Positions 34,419 to 44,207 of a DNA stretch of 64,000 bases are shown here, one piece after another. The number at the start of each line of letters is the position of its first letter. The stretch's first letter is position 1. A program made the translations under genes and the position numbers. Below the pieces are notes generated by a model. That model was not told where the DNA came from. It saw only the letters and a program-made list of their open reading frames with translations, and ran no database searches. Source of the DNA: an uncultured Bacilli bacterium (GTDB lineage Bacteria; Bacillota_I; Bacilli_A; RF39; UBA660); the NCBI GenBank assembly GCA_934096035.1, contig CAKOKX010000002.1, positions 119,120 through 183,119 on the forward strand, in the 5' to 3' direction.

Positions 34419-35531
34419 ATGATTTATTTAGATTATGCAGCTAATACACCAGTAAATCAAAAAGTACTAGATGCATTTAATAATGCTACCATAGCATATT
34501 TTGGTAATCCAAATAGTTTACATGAAAATGGTAATGAAGCAAAAATAAAAATAGATGAGTCTAGCCAAATTATTGCAAATTATTTTCATACAAAGAAAGA
34601 AAACATTATTTATACAAGTGGTTCAAGTGAATCAAATAATTTAGTAATTAAAGGTATTGCAGACAGATATAAAAATCAAGGGAAACATATAATTATATCT
34701 GCTATAGAACATTCATCAATTATTGCTCCATGTAATTACCTAGCATCAAATGGTTATGAAATTACTGTTATACCATTATTATCAAACGGAGAAATTGATA
34801 TTGATTCATTAAAAAAAGCTTTAAGAAAAGATACAATACTAGTAAGTGTTTCCACAGTTGATCCTGAACTAGGAACAATTGAACCAATCCAAGAAATTGC
34901 AAAAATTTTAAAAGATTATCCCAACACCTATTTTCATACAGATGCAACCGGAGCCATTGGAAAAATAAATATGAATTATGAAGGAATAGATTTTTTAACA
35001 TTTGCACCTCATAAATTTTATGGTTTAAATGGTTCGGGTGTTCTCATTAATTTCAACGATATAAAAATTACACCATTAATACACGGAGGAAAATCTACAA
35101 CAATATACCGCGGAGGAACCCCAGTTACAGCAAATATTATTGCAACAAGTATCGCCCTACAAGAAGCAACAAAAAAATTAGATGATAATATAAAATACAT
35201 AAATAGTTTAAAAAACGGACTTATCAATAATCTAAAAAAAATAAATGGAGTTCACATTAATACTCCATCTAATTCAATACCTAATATTGTAAATTTCAGC
35301 ATAAATAATGCTGATGAAATTGTAAAGAAATTAAGTGACAAGAAAATATATGTTTCAACTAAAACTGCATGTTCTAGTAAAAATGCACCATCAAAATCTG
35401 TTTTAGCAGTTACAAAAGATTTAAATTTAGCTAAAAATTCTATTAGAGTTAGCTTATCACATTTAACAACTAAAGAAGAAATTGACATTTTTTTAAAAGA
35501 ACTTACGGAGGTAATAAATGAAAATAATTAG
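34419..35531 (+). CDS. Cysteine desulfurase (NifS/IscS family)
   Basis: ATG 34419 (MIYLDYAANTP) behind CGGAGG. The PLP-binding Lys is in FAPHKFYGLNG (near 195) and the catalytic Cys in STKTACSSKNAPS (near 315). It releases sulfur from cysteine for Fe-S cluster or tRNA thiolation pathways. 370 residues. The gene overlaps the small thioredoxin gene by 14 nt, and no scaffold gene is adjacent, so the sulfur acceptor is not apparent. Confidence 0.93.
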   Translation: MIYLDYAANTPVNQKVLDAFNNATIAYFGNPNSLHENGNEAKIKIDESSQIIANYFHTKKENIIYTSGSSESNNLVIKGIADRYKNQGKHIIISAIEHSSIIAPCNYLASNGYEITVIPLLSNGEIDIDSLKKALRKDTILVSVSTVDPELGTIEPIQEIAKILKDYPNTYFHTDATGAIGKINMNYEGIDFLTFAPHKFYGLNGSGVLINFNDIKITPLIHGGKSTTIYRGGTPVTANIIATSIALQEATKKLDDNIKYINSLKNGLINNLKKINGVHINTPSNSIPNIVNFSINNADEIVKKLSDKKIYVSTKTACSSKNAPSKSVLAVTKDLNLAKNSIRVSLSHLTTKEEIDIFLKELTEVINENN

Positions 35532-35778
35532 AATAAATGCCATGTGGTGTCCAGGATGCTTAATATCAAAAGGTATCTGGAAAGAGATTGAAAAAGAATT
35601 TCCAAACAATGAATACATAGACTATGATTATGACTTGGATGAAGAAAAAATAGAAAAATACAATATAAAAGATATTGTACCCGTAGTTATAATTGAAAAA
35701 GATAATCAAGAAATAACTAGAATCGAGGGAGAAAAAACAAAAAAGGAAATACTTGATGTTATAAGGAGTCTTTCATGA
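35518..35778 (+). CDS. Small thioredoxin-like protein
   Basis: 86 residues, WCPGC redox motif near 11-15, the cis-Pro region VPVVIIEKD near 58. It lacks a signal peptide, so it is cytosolic. The ribosome site CGGAGGTAATAA lies inside the desulfurase gene. It is translationally coupled both to the desulfurase upstream and to the thioredoxin-CcdA fusion downstream. Confidence 0.85.
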   Translation: MKIIRINAMWCPGCLISKGIWKEIEKEFPNNEYIDYDYDLDEEKIEKYNIKDIVPVVIIEKDNQEITRIEGEKTKKEILDVIRSLS

Positions 35779-36944
35779 AAAGAATAATCAAATTAATTTT
35801 ATTTCTATTATTAATTATTCCTACTTCTACCCTAGCCTTATCAAAAAATTATAATGACTATGTTGGAAAATATTACGATATTAAAAATGATGACAAAGTA
35901 AATATATACTTATTTTATAGTAAAATATGCCCTCATTGTCAAAAAGAAGAAAAATATTTTGAAACTTTAAAAGAAAAATATCAAGATAAAATAAATATCT
36001 ATACTTATGAGGTTACAGAAAATAAAACTAACAATGAAATAATGAAAAGTTTAAAAAAAGAATTAAAAGAAAATAGTCAGGGAGTTCCCTTTACTATTAT
36101 AGGATCTAAAACTTTTTTAGGCTATGACGAATCATTCAATGAAAGAATAGAAAATACGATAGACTCATACTTAAATGAAAATACAACTACAGATAATATT
36201 TATACAATACCAATATTAGGTAAAGTTGAAGCCAAAAATGCTAGTATTATTTTAATTGCAATAATATTAGGTTTCATAGATGGATTTAATCCATGTGCAA
36301 TGTGGATTTTACTTCTTTTAATTAATATGTGTATATCAATTAAAGATAAGAAAAAAATGTTAATAGTTTGTTTAACATTTATTATAACCTCTGGTATAAT
36401 CTATTTTCTATCTATGTTAGGAATAGGCTTCATATTAGATTTAACTACTATTGCTTATATAAGAAACATAATTGCTATTTTAGCTATAGTTCTAGGAATA
36501 TATAACCTTTATACTTATATAAAAACTAGAAAAGAAACTGGATGTCACGTTGTAAAAAAAGAAAAAAGAAAAACAATAATAACTAAAATAAACAATATTT
36601 TAAATAACAAAAACACTTTATTAATGTTCGGAGGAACAATTATATTAGCAACATCAGTTAATTTAATTGAAATGGCTTGCTCCCTTGGGTTTCCTACAAT
36701 ATTCTTAGAAATATTATCTATAAATAATATCCACGGATTTCTTAAAATAACCTATTTATTAATCTATATTTTATTTTACTTAATAGATGATATTGTGGTA
36801 TTATTTCTATCAATAAAAGCATTCGAAGCCAAAGGTATAAGTACAAAATATAATAAATATGTTCATCTAATCGGAGGAATAATAATGGTTTTAATGGGAA
36901 TACTTCTTATATTTAAACCTGAATGGATAATGTTTAATTTTTAA
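35775..36944 (+). CDS. Exported thioredoxin domain fused to a CcdA/DsbD-like membrane domain
   Basis: 389 residues. Signal peptide at 1-22, then an extracytoplasmic thioredoxin-like domain with CPHC near 52-55 and cis-Pro in GVPFTII. From about 155 on there are six membrane segments with GFIDGFNPCAMW and the paired ATSVNLIEMACSLGFP, the CcdA/DsbD cysteine motifs. Such proteins pass electrons from cytosolic thioredoxin across the membrane; the gene just upstream could be that partner. Confidence 0.85.
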   Translation: MKRIIKLILFLLLIIPTSTLALSKNYNDYVGKYYDIKNDDKVNIYLFYSKICPHCQKEEKYFETLKEKYQDKINIYTYEVTENKTNNEIMKSLKKELKENSQGVPFTIIGSKTFLGYDESFNERIENTIDSYLNENTTTDNIYTIPILGKVEAKNASIILIAIILGFIDGFNPCAMWILLLLINMCISIKDKKKMLIVCLTFIITSGIIYFLSMLGIGFILDLTTIAYIRNIIAILAIVLGIYNLYTYIKTRKETGCHVVKKEKRKTIITKINNILNNKNTLLMFGGTIILATSVNLIEMACSLGFPTIFLEILSINNIHGFLKITYLLIYILFYLIDDIVVLFLSIKAFEAKGISTKYNKYVHLIGGIIMVLMGILLIFKPEWIMFNF

Positions 36945-37001
36945 AGACAAAGTACATATTTTATGTTAAAATAAAATATGTATTTTATATGGAGGCCACA
37001 A

Positions 37002-37574
37002 ATGAAAAAACGAATAATGGTTGATATGGATGATTGTATTACTACTGGTGGATTCTTACACCTTATCAACAAATATTTAAATACTAATTATACCGAAAAT
37101 GATTTTGATGAATTTTATATGCAAAATATCATTCCAGACAAAGATAAGTTTTTTAAATGGTTTCAAAATTATAACATGTACGATTATTGCTATTTAATAG
37201 ATGATGTATATGAAGTTTTAGAAAAACTAAGTAAAGAATATGAAATATTTATTGGCACCTCTTACATTATACCTGAAATATTAGATGACACATCTTTTTT
37301 ATTACCTCAAAAATATGACTTTTTAAAAAAAACATTTCCATTTATTAACCCTCACAACTTTATTTTCTTAGGAAATAAATCAGTATTAAATTGCGATATC
37401 AAAATCGATGATAGATTAGATAATTTAGATGGTGCTAATACAAAAATATTATTTACAGCATTTCACAACAAAAAAATTAGCGAAGAAGAATTAAAAAAAC
37501 AAGGAATAAAAAGAGCTGACAGTTGGAAAGAAATAGAAAAATTATTAATAAAAGAAGGAGTAACTACAAAATGA
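37002..37574 (+). CDS. 5'(3')-deoxyribonucleotidase (HAD superfamily, NT5C type)
   Basis: ATG 37002 behind ATGGAGG. HAD motif I is MVDMDDCITTGG, motif II FIGTSYI, and the C-terminal KIDDRLDNLDG is typical of the NT5C family. It dephosphorylates deoxynucleoside monophosphates or related phosphates. 190 residues. Its stop overlaps the ATG of the CYTH gene (ATGA), showing an operon. Confidence 0.8.
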   Translation: MKKRIMVDMDDCITTGGFLHLINKYLNTNYTENDFDEFYMQNIIPDKDKFFKWFQNYNMYDYCYLIDDVYEVLEKLSKEYEIFIGTSYIIPEILDDTSFLLPQKYDFLKKTFPFINPHNFIFLGNKSVLNCDIKIDDRLDNLDGANTKILFTAFHNKKISEEELKKQGIKRADSWKEIEKLLIKEGVTTK

Positions 37575-38200
37575 ATGAACCAACAGAAATGGAATTAAAA
37601 TATTTAGTAAAAAACTATTTTGATTTATCCGATTTAATTTTATATTTAAGAGCCAATGGCTTTGAAGCTACCAATATAAAGTTTGTAATTAACGAAGATT
37701 CTTATTTTGATACACCAAACAAAGATTTATTAAAAAATGGTGGATCTTTTAGAATTAGAAAAACAAACAAAGGCTCAATTAAAGGAACATTTAAATATCC
37801 AATTGATAATAACGATATATATACTAAACGTTTAGAAATTGAAAAACCGCTAACAGAAAACTCATTTACAGACTTAATAAATAGATTTAACAATTTGCAA
37901 TATAATCTAAAAAGTATTTGTCCTTTTCCAGTTTTAGAAATAAATAATCACAGACAAGAAGTAACATTAACTAAAAATAAAAATTGTGTAATAATAGCTT
38001 TTGACACGGTTATTTATGATAATAAAGCTTTAGAACATATGCTTGAAATTGAATTAAAAGAAGGTTCAGATCCAAATATTTTAATTGAAATAGATAGATT
38101 AGTTCAAGAAAGATTTCATTTAGAATCAACTAAACAAAGTAAATATCAAAGAGGAATTGAACAAACAAAATTAGCTATTTTAACAAGAAAATACCCTTAA
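37571..38200 (+). CDS. CYTH-domain protein (triphosphate tunnel fold)
   Basis: ATG 37571 behind GAAGGAG. It starts with MNEPTEMELKYLVKN (ExExK core of CYTH) and continues with DSYFDTPN, SFRIRKT, GTFKYP and a terminal LEIELKEG. Members bind triphosphates and act as thiamine triphosphatase, polyphosphatase or adenylate cyclase; the substrate here is unknown. 209 residues. Coupled to the deoxyribonucleotidase gene, which hints at a nucleotide-phosphate substrate. Confidence 0.82.
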   Translation: MNEPTEMELKYLVKNYFDLSDLILYLRANGFEATNIKFVINEDSYFDTPNKDLLKNGGSFRIRKTNKGSIKGTFKYPIDNNDIYTKRLEIEKPLTENSFTDLINRFNNLQYNLKSICPFPVLEINNHRQEVTLTKNKNCVIIAFDTVIYDNKALEHMLEIELKEGSDPNILIEIDRLVQERFHLESTKQSKYQRGIEQTKLAILTRKYP

Positions 38201-38255
38201 AAGAGTGTTTTCTTATTAAAAATACGCATTTTTTATACTTTTTATCTTGGAAAGC

Positions 38256-38284
38256 TTGAATTATTAAAAAAAATTTGCTATACT
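38256..38284 (+). promoter_or_regulatory. tRNA-Gly promoter
   Basis: TTGAAT (38256-38261), a 17-bp spacer and TATACT (38279-38284), 20 nt before the tRNA. Confidence 0.75.
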
Positions 38285-38303
38285 GAATAAGTAATCGCGA
38301 AAT

Positions 38304-38377
38304 GCAGGTGTAGTTTAATGGTAGAATAAGAGCCTTCCAAGCTCCTGACGTGAGTTCGATTCTCATCACCTGCTCCA
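38304..38377 (+). tRNA. tRNA-Gly (anticodon TCC)
   Basis: Acceptor arms GCAGGTG and CACCTGC pair fully. Anticodon loop CTTCCAA gives TCC. The T arm contains TTCGATT, and the CCA end is encoded. 74 nt. It stands alone, with its own promoter and terminator. Confidence 0.95.
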
Positions 38378-38422
38378 GATTGATAGAAAACTCGGAAAAT
38401 TTACTTCTGAGAGTAATAAATG

Positions 38423-38447
38423 CTAACTAGAAATAGTTAGTTTTTTT
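38423..38447 (+). terminator. tRNA-Gly terminator
   Basis: CTAACTA and TAGTTAG pair around a GAAA tetraloop, followed by seven T. Confidence 0.88.
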
Positions 38448-38470
38448 GTTATGTAAAGGAGCACTTTTTT

Positions 38471-38906
38471 ATGTTAAATATAGAAACAAAAGAATTAAAA
38501 ATAAGTAATAAACTAAAAAAAAAAATGAAATAATTGGTAGATTTACAAATACTACTCTAATTACAAATAATAGTTCAATTTAAATATATTGATGACATAG
38601 AAATAAAAAATTAACTTTAAGAAACATATTTTATTATAACTTAATTATTATCATAATAATTATGATATACCGTTTGATTTATTTATGTTTACGGATAAGG
38701 ATAAATTTCCTATACCTGTAGCACATATTGGTTTTAGAACTAGAATTGAAATAGAAAATTATGTTAATAAATTAAAAGAAATGTATGATATTAATTATTA
38801 TGGAGTTATATCAAATAAAGACTTTACTAATTTATCTTTTACAACTAACGAGATAGAAAAAAACAATAAGAATAATACTATAATAACTTTAAAAGTAACA
38901 AATTAG
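38471..38906 (+). pseudogene. Decayed gene of unknown type
   Basis: ATG 38471 behind AAAGGAG begins MLNIETKELKISNK but breaks in an 11-A run. Shifting frame recovers NEIIGRFTNTTLITNN, and a further shift gives FKYIDDIEIKN. After AT-rich filler an ORF (38685-38906) reads MFTDKDKFPIPVAHIGFRTR and onward without a ribosome site. This pattern of several frame breaks fits one or two degraded genes. The original function is not recognised. Confidence 0.5.
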
Positions 38907-39160
38907 AACTCGGAATAATCACTATTAATTTATCAAATATAAGAAGTTCAGATGAAAACACGGCTATATAAAAATATTTTTAAAACAAGTAAAGTACCAA
39001 CTTAATACTTGATTTAAAAGTATTTATACTAATTTAAATTATTTTTTATATTATTGGTATATTAATTCTTTATATTAACTTATTACATTATGTTAAACAG
39101 TTTTGTCCACCATGGATGAAAATTCTTATCTAACCTAGACATCAAATAGATTCTTCTTTT

Positions 39161-39194
39161 AAAATAAAAAGACTAGTTATATTTCAAACTAATC
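39161..39194 (-). terminator. Terminator of the 39219-39809 lipoprotein gene
   Basis: GATTAGTT pairs with AACTAGTC (one G-T) on the minus strand, followed by TTTTTATTTT. The stretch 38907-39160 holds no gene I can support. Confidence 0.75.
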
Positions 39195-39218
39195 TCAATT
39201 ATAAATTGTAATTTATGA

Positions 39219-39809
39219 TTATTTATATAATCTAATAACTTGATATTCATAATGGTCATTGGCATTTGAGATTCCTACTGAAATACCTTTACCATTATTA
39301 GCTATTTCTTTAGCAAAAGATTTTTCTTTGGCTTCTTTTAACAATTCATCAATTTCAGAATCAGTAATTTCTTCATTGTTGGCTTTAATCAAAAGTTTTG
39401 TATACTTTATAGCAGTAATTTCATCATACTTATCATTATCCATATAAATAGCACTCATATAAAGAATATCTTTTTCTTTATTTCCAGATGATTCAACTGG
39501 TTTTAGGTAGAATGCAACATCATTAGTTAGTGCAAACCAATATTTACCATTATCCACAACCATATAATCATCACTAGCAGGTGTATTTAATCCACCATCC
39601 ATTATTTCAGTATTAAATTTAGCAAGAATAGTATTTACAGTTTCTTTCTCAACCCATCCATATTTTTTATAAGTTTCTTCTAAATCATTTTTAGCATCTT
39701 CTAATTCTTTTTTAGAATCACTAACTGGATTGCTACACCCTGCAAGTCCTAAAATCATAACTCCACAAAGTAAAATCACAAATAATTTCTTTTTCTTTTT
39801 CATTTTCAT
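39219..39809 (-). CDS. Hypothetical lipoprotein
   Basis: ATG 39809 (MKMKKKKKLFVILL) directly behind AGGAGGAGAA. Lipobox LGLAGC near residue 25, then a helical segment (SDSKKELEDAKNDLEETYKKYGW) and a domain of about 130 residues with KYWFALTNDVAFYLKPV. 196 residues. Monocistronic with its own terminator, sitting between two degraded genes. Function unknown. Confidence 0.78.
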   Translation of the reverse strand: MKMKKKKKLFVILLCGVMILGLAGCSNPVSDSKKELEDAKNDLEETYKKYGWVEKETVNTILAKFNTEIMDGGLNTPASDDYMVVDNGKYWFALTNDVAFYLKPVESSGNKEKDILYMSAIYMDNDKYDEITAIKYTKLLIKANNEEITDSEIDELLKEAKEKSFAKEIANNGKGISVGISNANDHYEYQVIRLYK

Positions 39810-39822
39810 TTCTCCTCCTATA

Positions 39823-40029
39823 TTACTCAAACACTATTGAGTCCATAATAAATTTACTAACTTCTTGCCATTCACTCATTTGTTCATTAGTACAATTAAA
39901 ATTAACTAATCTTAATTTATCATTAACAGAAAATGCAATAATATAATTATAGATTTCTGTATCTGATCCTTGTGTTGTAAATTTCATTTCACCAATTTTA
40001 TGATTATTTCTTTCCCAAAAACTATAAAT
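39823..40029 (-). pseudogene. C-terminal remnant of a protein gene
   Basis: An open frame with no start ends at 39823. It reads FWERNNHKIGEMKFTTQG and continues to KFIMDSIVFE, a well-formed C-terminal domain end, but the 5' part is missing: an in-frame stop is at 40032-40030. An internal ATG at 39987 would give only 54 residues. It looks like the truncated tail of a lipoprotein-type gene. Confidence 0.45.
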
Positions 40030-40059
40030 TTAAATATTTTTTTTATATAACCTGCATAA

Positions 40060-42525
40060 CTATTCCACATTCTTTAAAGATTCCACCATATTAATACTCT
40101 TTAAATTAAAATGAGTAACAATTATTACAATAATAGTAAATATAATTGTAATTAAAGCAGAAAAAACATAACTTAATAAAAATACATGTCTATCAAACAA
40201 TAAATAATCAGGTTCACATGTAGAAATAATATAATGACATAAATAAGAACCAAAACTTAAACCAAAAAGAATTCCTAATATAGTTAATATAATAGTTTCT
40301 CTATTTATATATTTATCAACTTCACTTACATAAAAACCTAATACTTTTAATGTTGCAATTTCTCTTTTTCTTTCACTTATATTTATATTAGATAAATTAT
40401 ATAAAACAACAAAAGCTAGCATTGCTGCAGCAATAATTAAAATAGCCACAATAGAATCAATCGATGATAACATATCATTTAAAACATCCTTTACATCAAG
40501 ATTATTAACAATAGAAATAGCATCTTTACTAGAAATATATTTACTATCAAAATCATTACTTTCTTTAATATTATATTTATTTAAATCTATTAATAATGAA
40601 TTAACTTTATAATTACCAAACAAATTATTATAAGTATTTTTAGATATATACATATACTGATTAATATAATTTTTAACTATATAAGAAACCTTTATTTTAT
40701 AAGTGTTATTATCATTATCTAGTATATTAATATAATCTCCAATATTTATATTTAAAATCTTGGCTGTTTTTTCACTAATAGCACAAGTATCATCTATTAA
40801 TTCACTATATATTTTATTTTCATCTTTATAATCCATTAAAGAAATAACATCATTTAATTTATTAAATTCATCTGGTACTATCAAAAATACATCTTGTTTA
40901 TTATCACCTTTTAAAACATTAATACTTTGATAATTAACTAAAACAACATTCTTAACAATATCTTCATTCTTAATTTTATTTACTAAACTAGTGTGCTCAT
41001 TATTTTCATTTATAACCATCATTTTATCATATTTAAATATATTATTAAATTGATAATCACTTATATTTTTAATAGAATCTTTTAATCCAAAACCAGCTAA
41101 AATTAAAGCAGTACAACCAGCAATACCAAATATAGTAGTTAATACTCTAGATTTATATCTAAAAATATTTCTAACAGTAATTTTATCAGAAAATTTAAGT
41201 TTTCTCCAAATAAAAGGTATTTTTTCTAATAAAATTTTCTTACCAGATTTAGGTACTTTTGGACGCATTAAATTAGCAGGCACATCTTTTAAATTATAAA
41301 TGCAAATGATAATGGCAGTACCACTAATACATAATATACAAATCCAAAAACCAAGCATATTATATACACCATTAATAGAATATAAAAATATAGGTATATA
41401 AAATATCTTTTTATATATATTCCAAATAACATATGGAATCAAATATGAACCTATAAAAACTCCTAGAATTCCTCCAACAATAGTAGCTAATAAAGAATAA
41501 ATAACATATTTTAAAATAATATAAAAATTATTATAGCCAAGCGACTTCAAAGTTCCATTTTCAGTTCTATCTTCTTCAATCATCCTCATCATAGAAATAA
41601 GACTAACTAATATTGCGATACCAAAAAATATTAAAGGAAACACATTACCTAGATTCTTAATATTATCACTAGCATTTATTAATTCTTTATAAGAATTATT
41701 ATCAAGTCTATCATATACATACCAATGTGGTTTAACTAATTCATCTTCGTTAATATCAACACCATATAATTTACTATCAGAAATTAATTTATTATATAAT
41801 TCATCATATTTTTCTTCTTCTCTATTTTTTTTAACAACATTAATTTTTTTTACAAAATCATTAATAGATTTCTTATATTCTTTACTATTTGTAAGCATAT
41901 CTGCAGTATCATTAATTGTTACATACACAACACTATAATAATCATTTTTTAATAAATCACTCAAGGTATAAGCATAATAATTGACTTTACCACTACCTAA
42001 ATTGGTACTAGGTCTTTCAGTAGAAAAATACAAAGGACTTATAACAGTACCCACTATTTTTTTATCTCCACCCAAAATATTAATATAATCACCAATACTT
42101 AAATTATTATCAAGAACCATCTTTTTTTCAACAACAATTTCTTCATTATTTTGAGGTAACCTTCCATCCTCTAAATAAACTTTATTAATATTATCACTTA
42201 ACCCTAGTACTTTAATTACAAATTGTTCATTATTAAGTTTTAAATATGTATCTTTTTCATATGAACCTACAACTTTATCAATACCATCAATTTCAGATAA
42301 ACTGTCAACATCTTTATTATTAAGTCCTAAATTAGATAAAATCATAATATCATAAACATCATTATCATCATAAAATTTGTCTAATGTTTTAAGCATATCA
42401 GGACTACAAGCTTCAATCCCAGCATAAAAACCAATACCCAGAAGAGCCATAAATAATAAAGATAAAAACCTTTTAAAGTTTTGCTTTATTTTCATAAAAA
42501 TATGTTTAAATAACATAGTTTTCAT
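40060..42525 (-). CDS. ABC transporter permease, FtsX/MacB-type (two-module)
   Basis: About 821 residues. An N-terminal membrane helix, a large extracytoplasmic domain, three helices (near 310-410), then a second FtsX module with its own extracytoplasmic domain and three C-terminal helices (ending near 815). NISERKREIATLKVLGF is the FtsX hallmark. ATG 42525 lies just after the ATPase stop. Such exporters move peptides or lipids, or transmit mechanical force; the cargo is unknown. Confidence 0.87.
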   Translation of the reverse strand: MKTMLFKHIFMKIKQNFKRFLSLLFMALLGIGFYAGIEACSPDMLKTLDKFYDDNDVYDIMILSNLGLNNKDVDSLSEIDGIDKVVGSYEKDTYLKLNNEQFVIKVLGLSDNINKVYLEDGRLPQNNEEIVVEKKMVLDNNLSIGDYINILGGDKKIVGTVISPLYFSTERPSTNLGSGKVNYYAYTLSDLLKNDYYSVVYVTINDTADMLTNSKEYKKSINDFVKKINVVKKNREEEKYDELYNKLISDSKLYGVDINEDELVKPHWYVYDRLDNNSYKELINASDNIKNLGNVFPLIFFGIAILVSLISMMRMIEEDRTENGTLKSLGYNNFYIILKYVIYSLLATIVGGILGVFIGSYLIPYVIWNIYKKIFYIPIFLYSINGVYNMLGFWICILCISGTAIIICIYNLKDVPANLMRPKVPKSGKKILLEKIPFIWRKLKFSDKITVRNIFRYKSRVLTTIFGIAGCTALILAGFGLKDSIKNISDYQFNNIFKYDKMMVINENNEHTSLVNKIKNEDIVKNVVLVNYQSINVLKGDNKQDVFLIVPDEFNKLNDVISLMDYKDENKIYSELIDDTCAISEKTAKILNINIGDYINILDNDNNTYKIKVSYIVKNYINQYMYISKNTYNNLFGNYKVNSLLIDLNKYNIKESNDFDSKYISSKDAISIVNNLDVKDVLNDMLSSIDSIVAILIIAAAMLAFVVLYNLSNINISERKREIATLKVLGFYVSEVDKYINRETIILTILGILFGLSFGSYLCHYIISTCEPDYLLFDRHVFLLSYVFSALITIIFTIIVIIVTHFNLKSINMVESLKNVE

Positions 42526-42526
42526 A

Positions 42527-43228
42527 TTACCACTCAATATCCTTTATATCCATAGGTTTTTTATTAATAATAACATCACTTACTGCTCCATTTTTAAATT
42601 TAATAACTTTATCAGCCATTGGGCAAATTGCAGAATTATGAGTGATAATTATTACCGTCATATGTTCTAATCTACAAGTATCTTGAAGTAATTTAAGTAT
42701 CTGTTTACCAGTTATATAATCAAGCGCACCAGTAGGTTCATCACATAACAATAATTTAGGATTTTTACAAATCGCCCTAGCAATTGCAACTCTTTGTTGT
42801 TCTCCACCGCTAAGTTGGGCAGGAAAATTGTCTTTTCTATTACTAAGACCCACTTTATTTAAAATCTCATCTGGTTTTAATGAATTTTTACATAATTGAG
42901 TAGCTAATTCTACATTTTCAATAACTGTTAAATTTTGAATTAAATTATAAAATTGAAAAACAAAACCAATGTCATTTCTACGATATTTAATTAATTCTTT
43001 ACCATTTAGTTTATTAACACATTTTCCATCAACAAAAACTTCACCACTAGTTAAATTATCCATACCACCTAAAATATTTAAACATGTAGTTTTTCCAGCA
43101 CCAGAAGGTCCTAAAATACAAACCAATTCTCCTTTATTTATTTTAAAAGAAGTATTTGAAAGTGCGTTAATTTCAACCTCACCCATTTTATAAACTTTAA
43201 AAACATTATTAAATTCAATATAAGCCAT
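42527..43228 (-). CDS. ABC transporter ATPase (LolD/MacB type)
   Basis: 233 residues: Walker A GPSGAGKTTCL (near 40), Q loop FVFQFYNL, signature LSGGEQQRVAIARA, Walker B LLLCDEPTGALD, H switch IITHN. It partners the FtsX-type permease encoded immediately downstream. The ribosome site is AAAGAAAGGATA. Confidence 0.95.
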   Translation of the reverse strand: MAYIEFNNVFKVYKMGEVEINALSNTSFKINKGELVCILGPSGAGKTTCLNILGGMDNLTSGEVFVDGKCVNKLNGKELIKYRRNDIGFVFQFYNLIQNLTVIENVELATQLCKNSLKPDEILNKVGLSNRKDNFPAQLSGGEQQRVAIARAICKNPKLLLCDEPTGALDYITGKQILKLLQDTCRLEHMTVIIITHNSAICPMADKVIKFKNGAVSDVIINKKPMDIKDIEW

Positions 43229-43243
43229 AATATATCCTTTCTT

Positions 43244-44086
43244 TTAAATCTCCAAACTATTTTTTACAGACTCGGCTATTTTTCGTTTTTCTTTTGTGGG
43301 AACAAATTTTTTAACAACAGAACTTTTTTTATTATTTTTAAGACCAATATATGCAAAAATACTAAAAACTAAAGCTCCAATAAAATTAACAAATAAATCT
43401 TTCATAGTATCGTTTAATCCTATATCCAAATAACCACCATCAACAGCATACAATAACTTACCATCTATATCAAAAATTTCTGTCTTTCCAATATTATCAA
43501 CAATAATAGGTTTATTCACATTATCAGGATTTAAATAAACTGATGAAATATTAGTAATAAGAGTATCTTTCTGCATATCAAATTTCATAAACTTATCACA
43601 ACCATACTCAAAAAATTCCCATAAAATACCAATGGTCATTGAAAAGCAAAAAGCCACTAAGCAAAGATAAAACGGTGATAAATTAATATCTTTACTATTT
43701 TTATTTAATAAATCAACTAAAGAAAAACCAACAGCAGTTGCTAAAAATCCATTTATTGTATGTAAACAAGTATCCCAATGAGGAATAATACCATAAAAAT
43801 TATTAATTTCGCCAAGGATTTCCGCAGAAAATATAAACAAATAAATACTTATTTCTAAACCGTCTGGCAAGGTAATTTCATATTTATTTTGAATAAATAA
43901 TGGTGCAAATAATAAAACTAATGATAATAAACATAATAAAGCATTATTTAAATCTCCTCTTATTATTTGTAAAATCATACAAACTATAACTAAAAACCTA
44001 AGAATTAAATATATAGCTAAAGAACTTCTTTTAGTTTCCTTATAAGCCATTTTAATCATTTTTTGCACATTAATTCTTTTTTGCAT
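43244..44086 (-). CDS. Polytopic membrane protein (DUF2238/YjdF-like)
   Basis: ATG 44086 (MQKRINVQ) behind GAGGTG. 280 residues with about seven membrane segments; HWDTCLHTINGFLATAVGFSL and GILWEFFEYGCDKF resemble the DUF2238/YjdF family. A 60-residue extracytoplasmic insert (near 185-235) is extra. It lies 15 nt upstream of the ABC ATPase in the same operon and may be an accessory of that exporter. Confidence 0.65.
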   Translation of the reverse strand: MQKRINVQKMIKMAYKETKRSSLAIYLILRFLVIVCMILQIIRGDLNNALLCLLSLVLLFAPLFIQNKYEITLPDGLEISIYLFIFSAEILGEINNFYGIIPHWDTCLHTINGFLATAVGFSLVDLLNKNSKDINLSPFYLCLVAFCFSMTIGILWEFFEYGCDKFMKFDMQKDTLITNISSVYLNPDNVNKPIIVDNIGKTEIFDIDGKLLYAVDGGYLDIGLNDTMKDLFVNFIGALVFSIFAYIGLKNNKKSSVVKKFVPTKEKRKIAESVKNSLEI

Positions 44087-44181
44087 AAAACACCTCACTA
44101 AATAATATCTATCTTAATTATACTATTTAATTAGCAAAAATTCTAGAACTATACTTAAATTTCTAACGAATTCCAAATATC

Positions 44182-44207
44182 AGTGTTACCTCGTGGTAAC
44201 ACTTTTT
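44182..44207 (+). terminator. Orphan terminator-like hairpin
   Basis: AGTGTTACC (44182-44190) and GGTAACACT (44195-44203) form a perfect stem around TCGT, followed by a T run on the plus strand, yet no plus-strand gene precedes it. The 44087-44534 gap otherwise holds only AT-rich sequence and the SDR terminator. Confidence 0.5.

Noticed and set aside
38304..38450. Attachment site of an integrated element at tRNA-Gly
   Set aside because: No second copy of the tRNA 3' end and no integrase are seen in the window; only decayed sequence follows.
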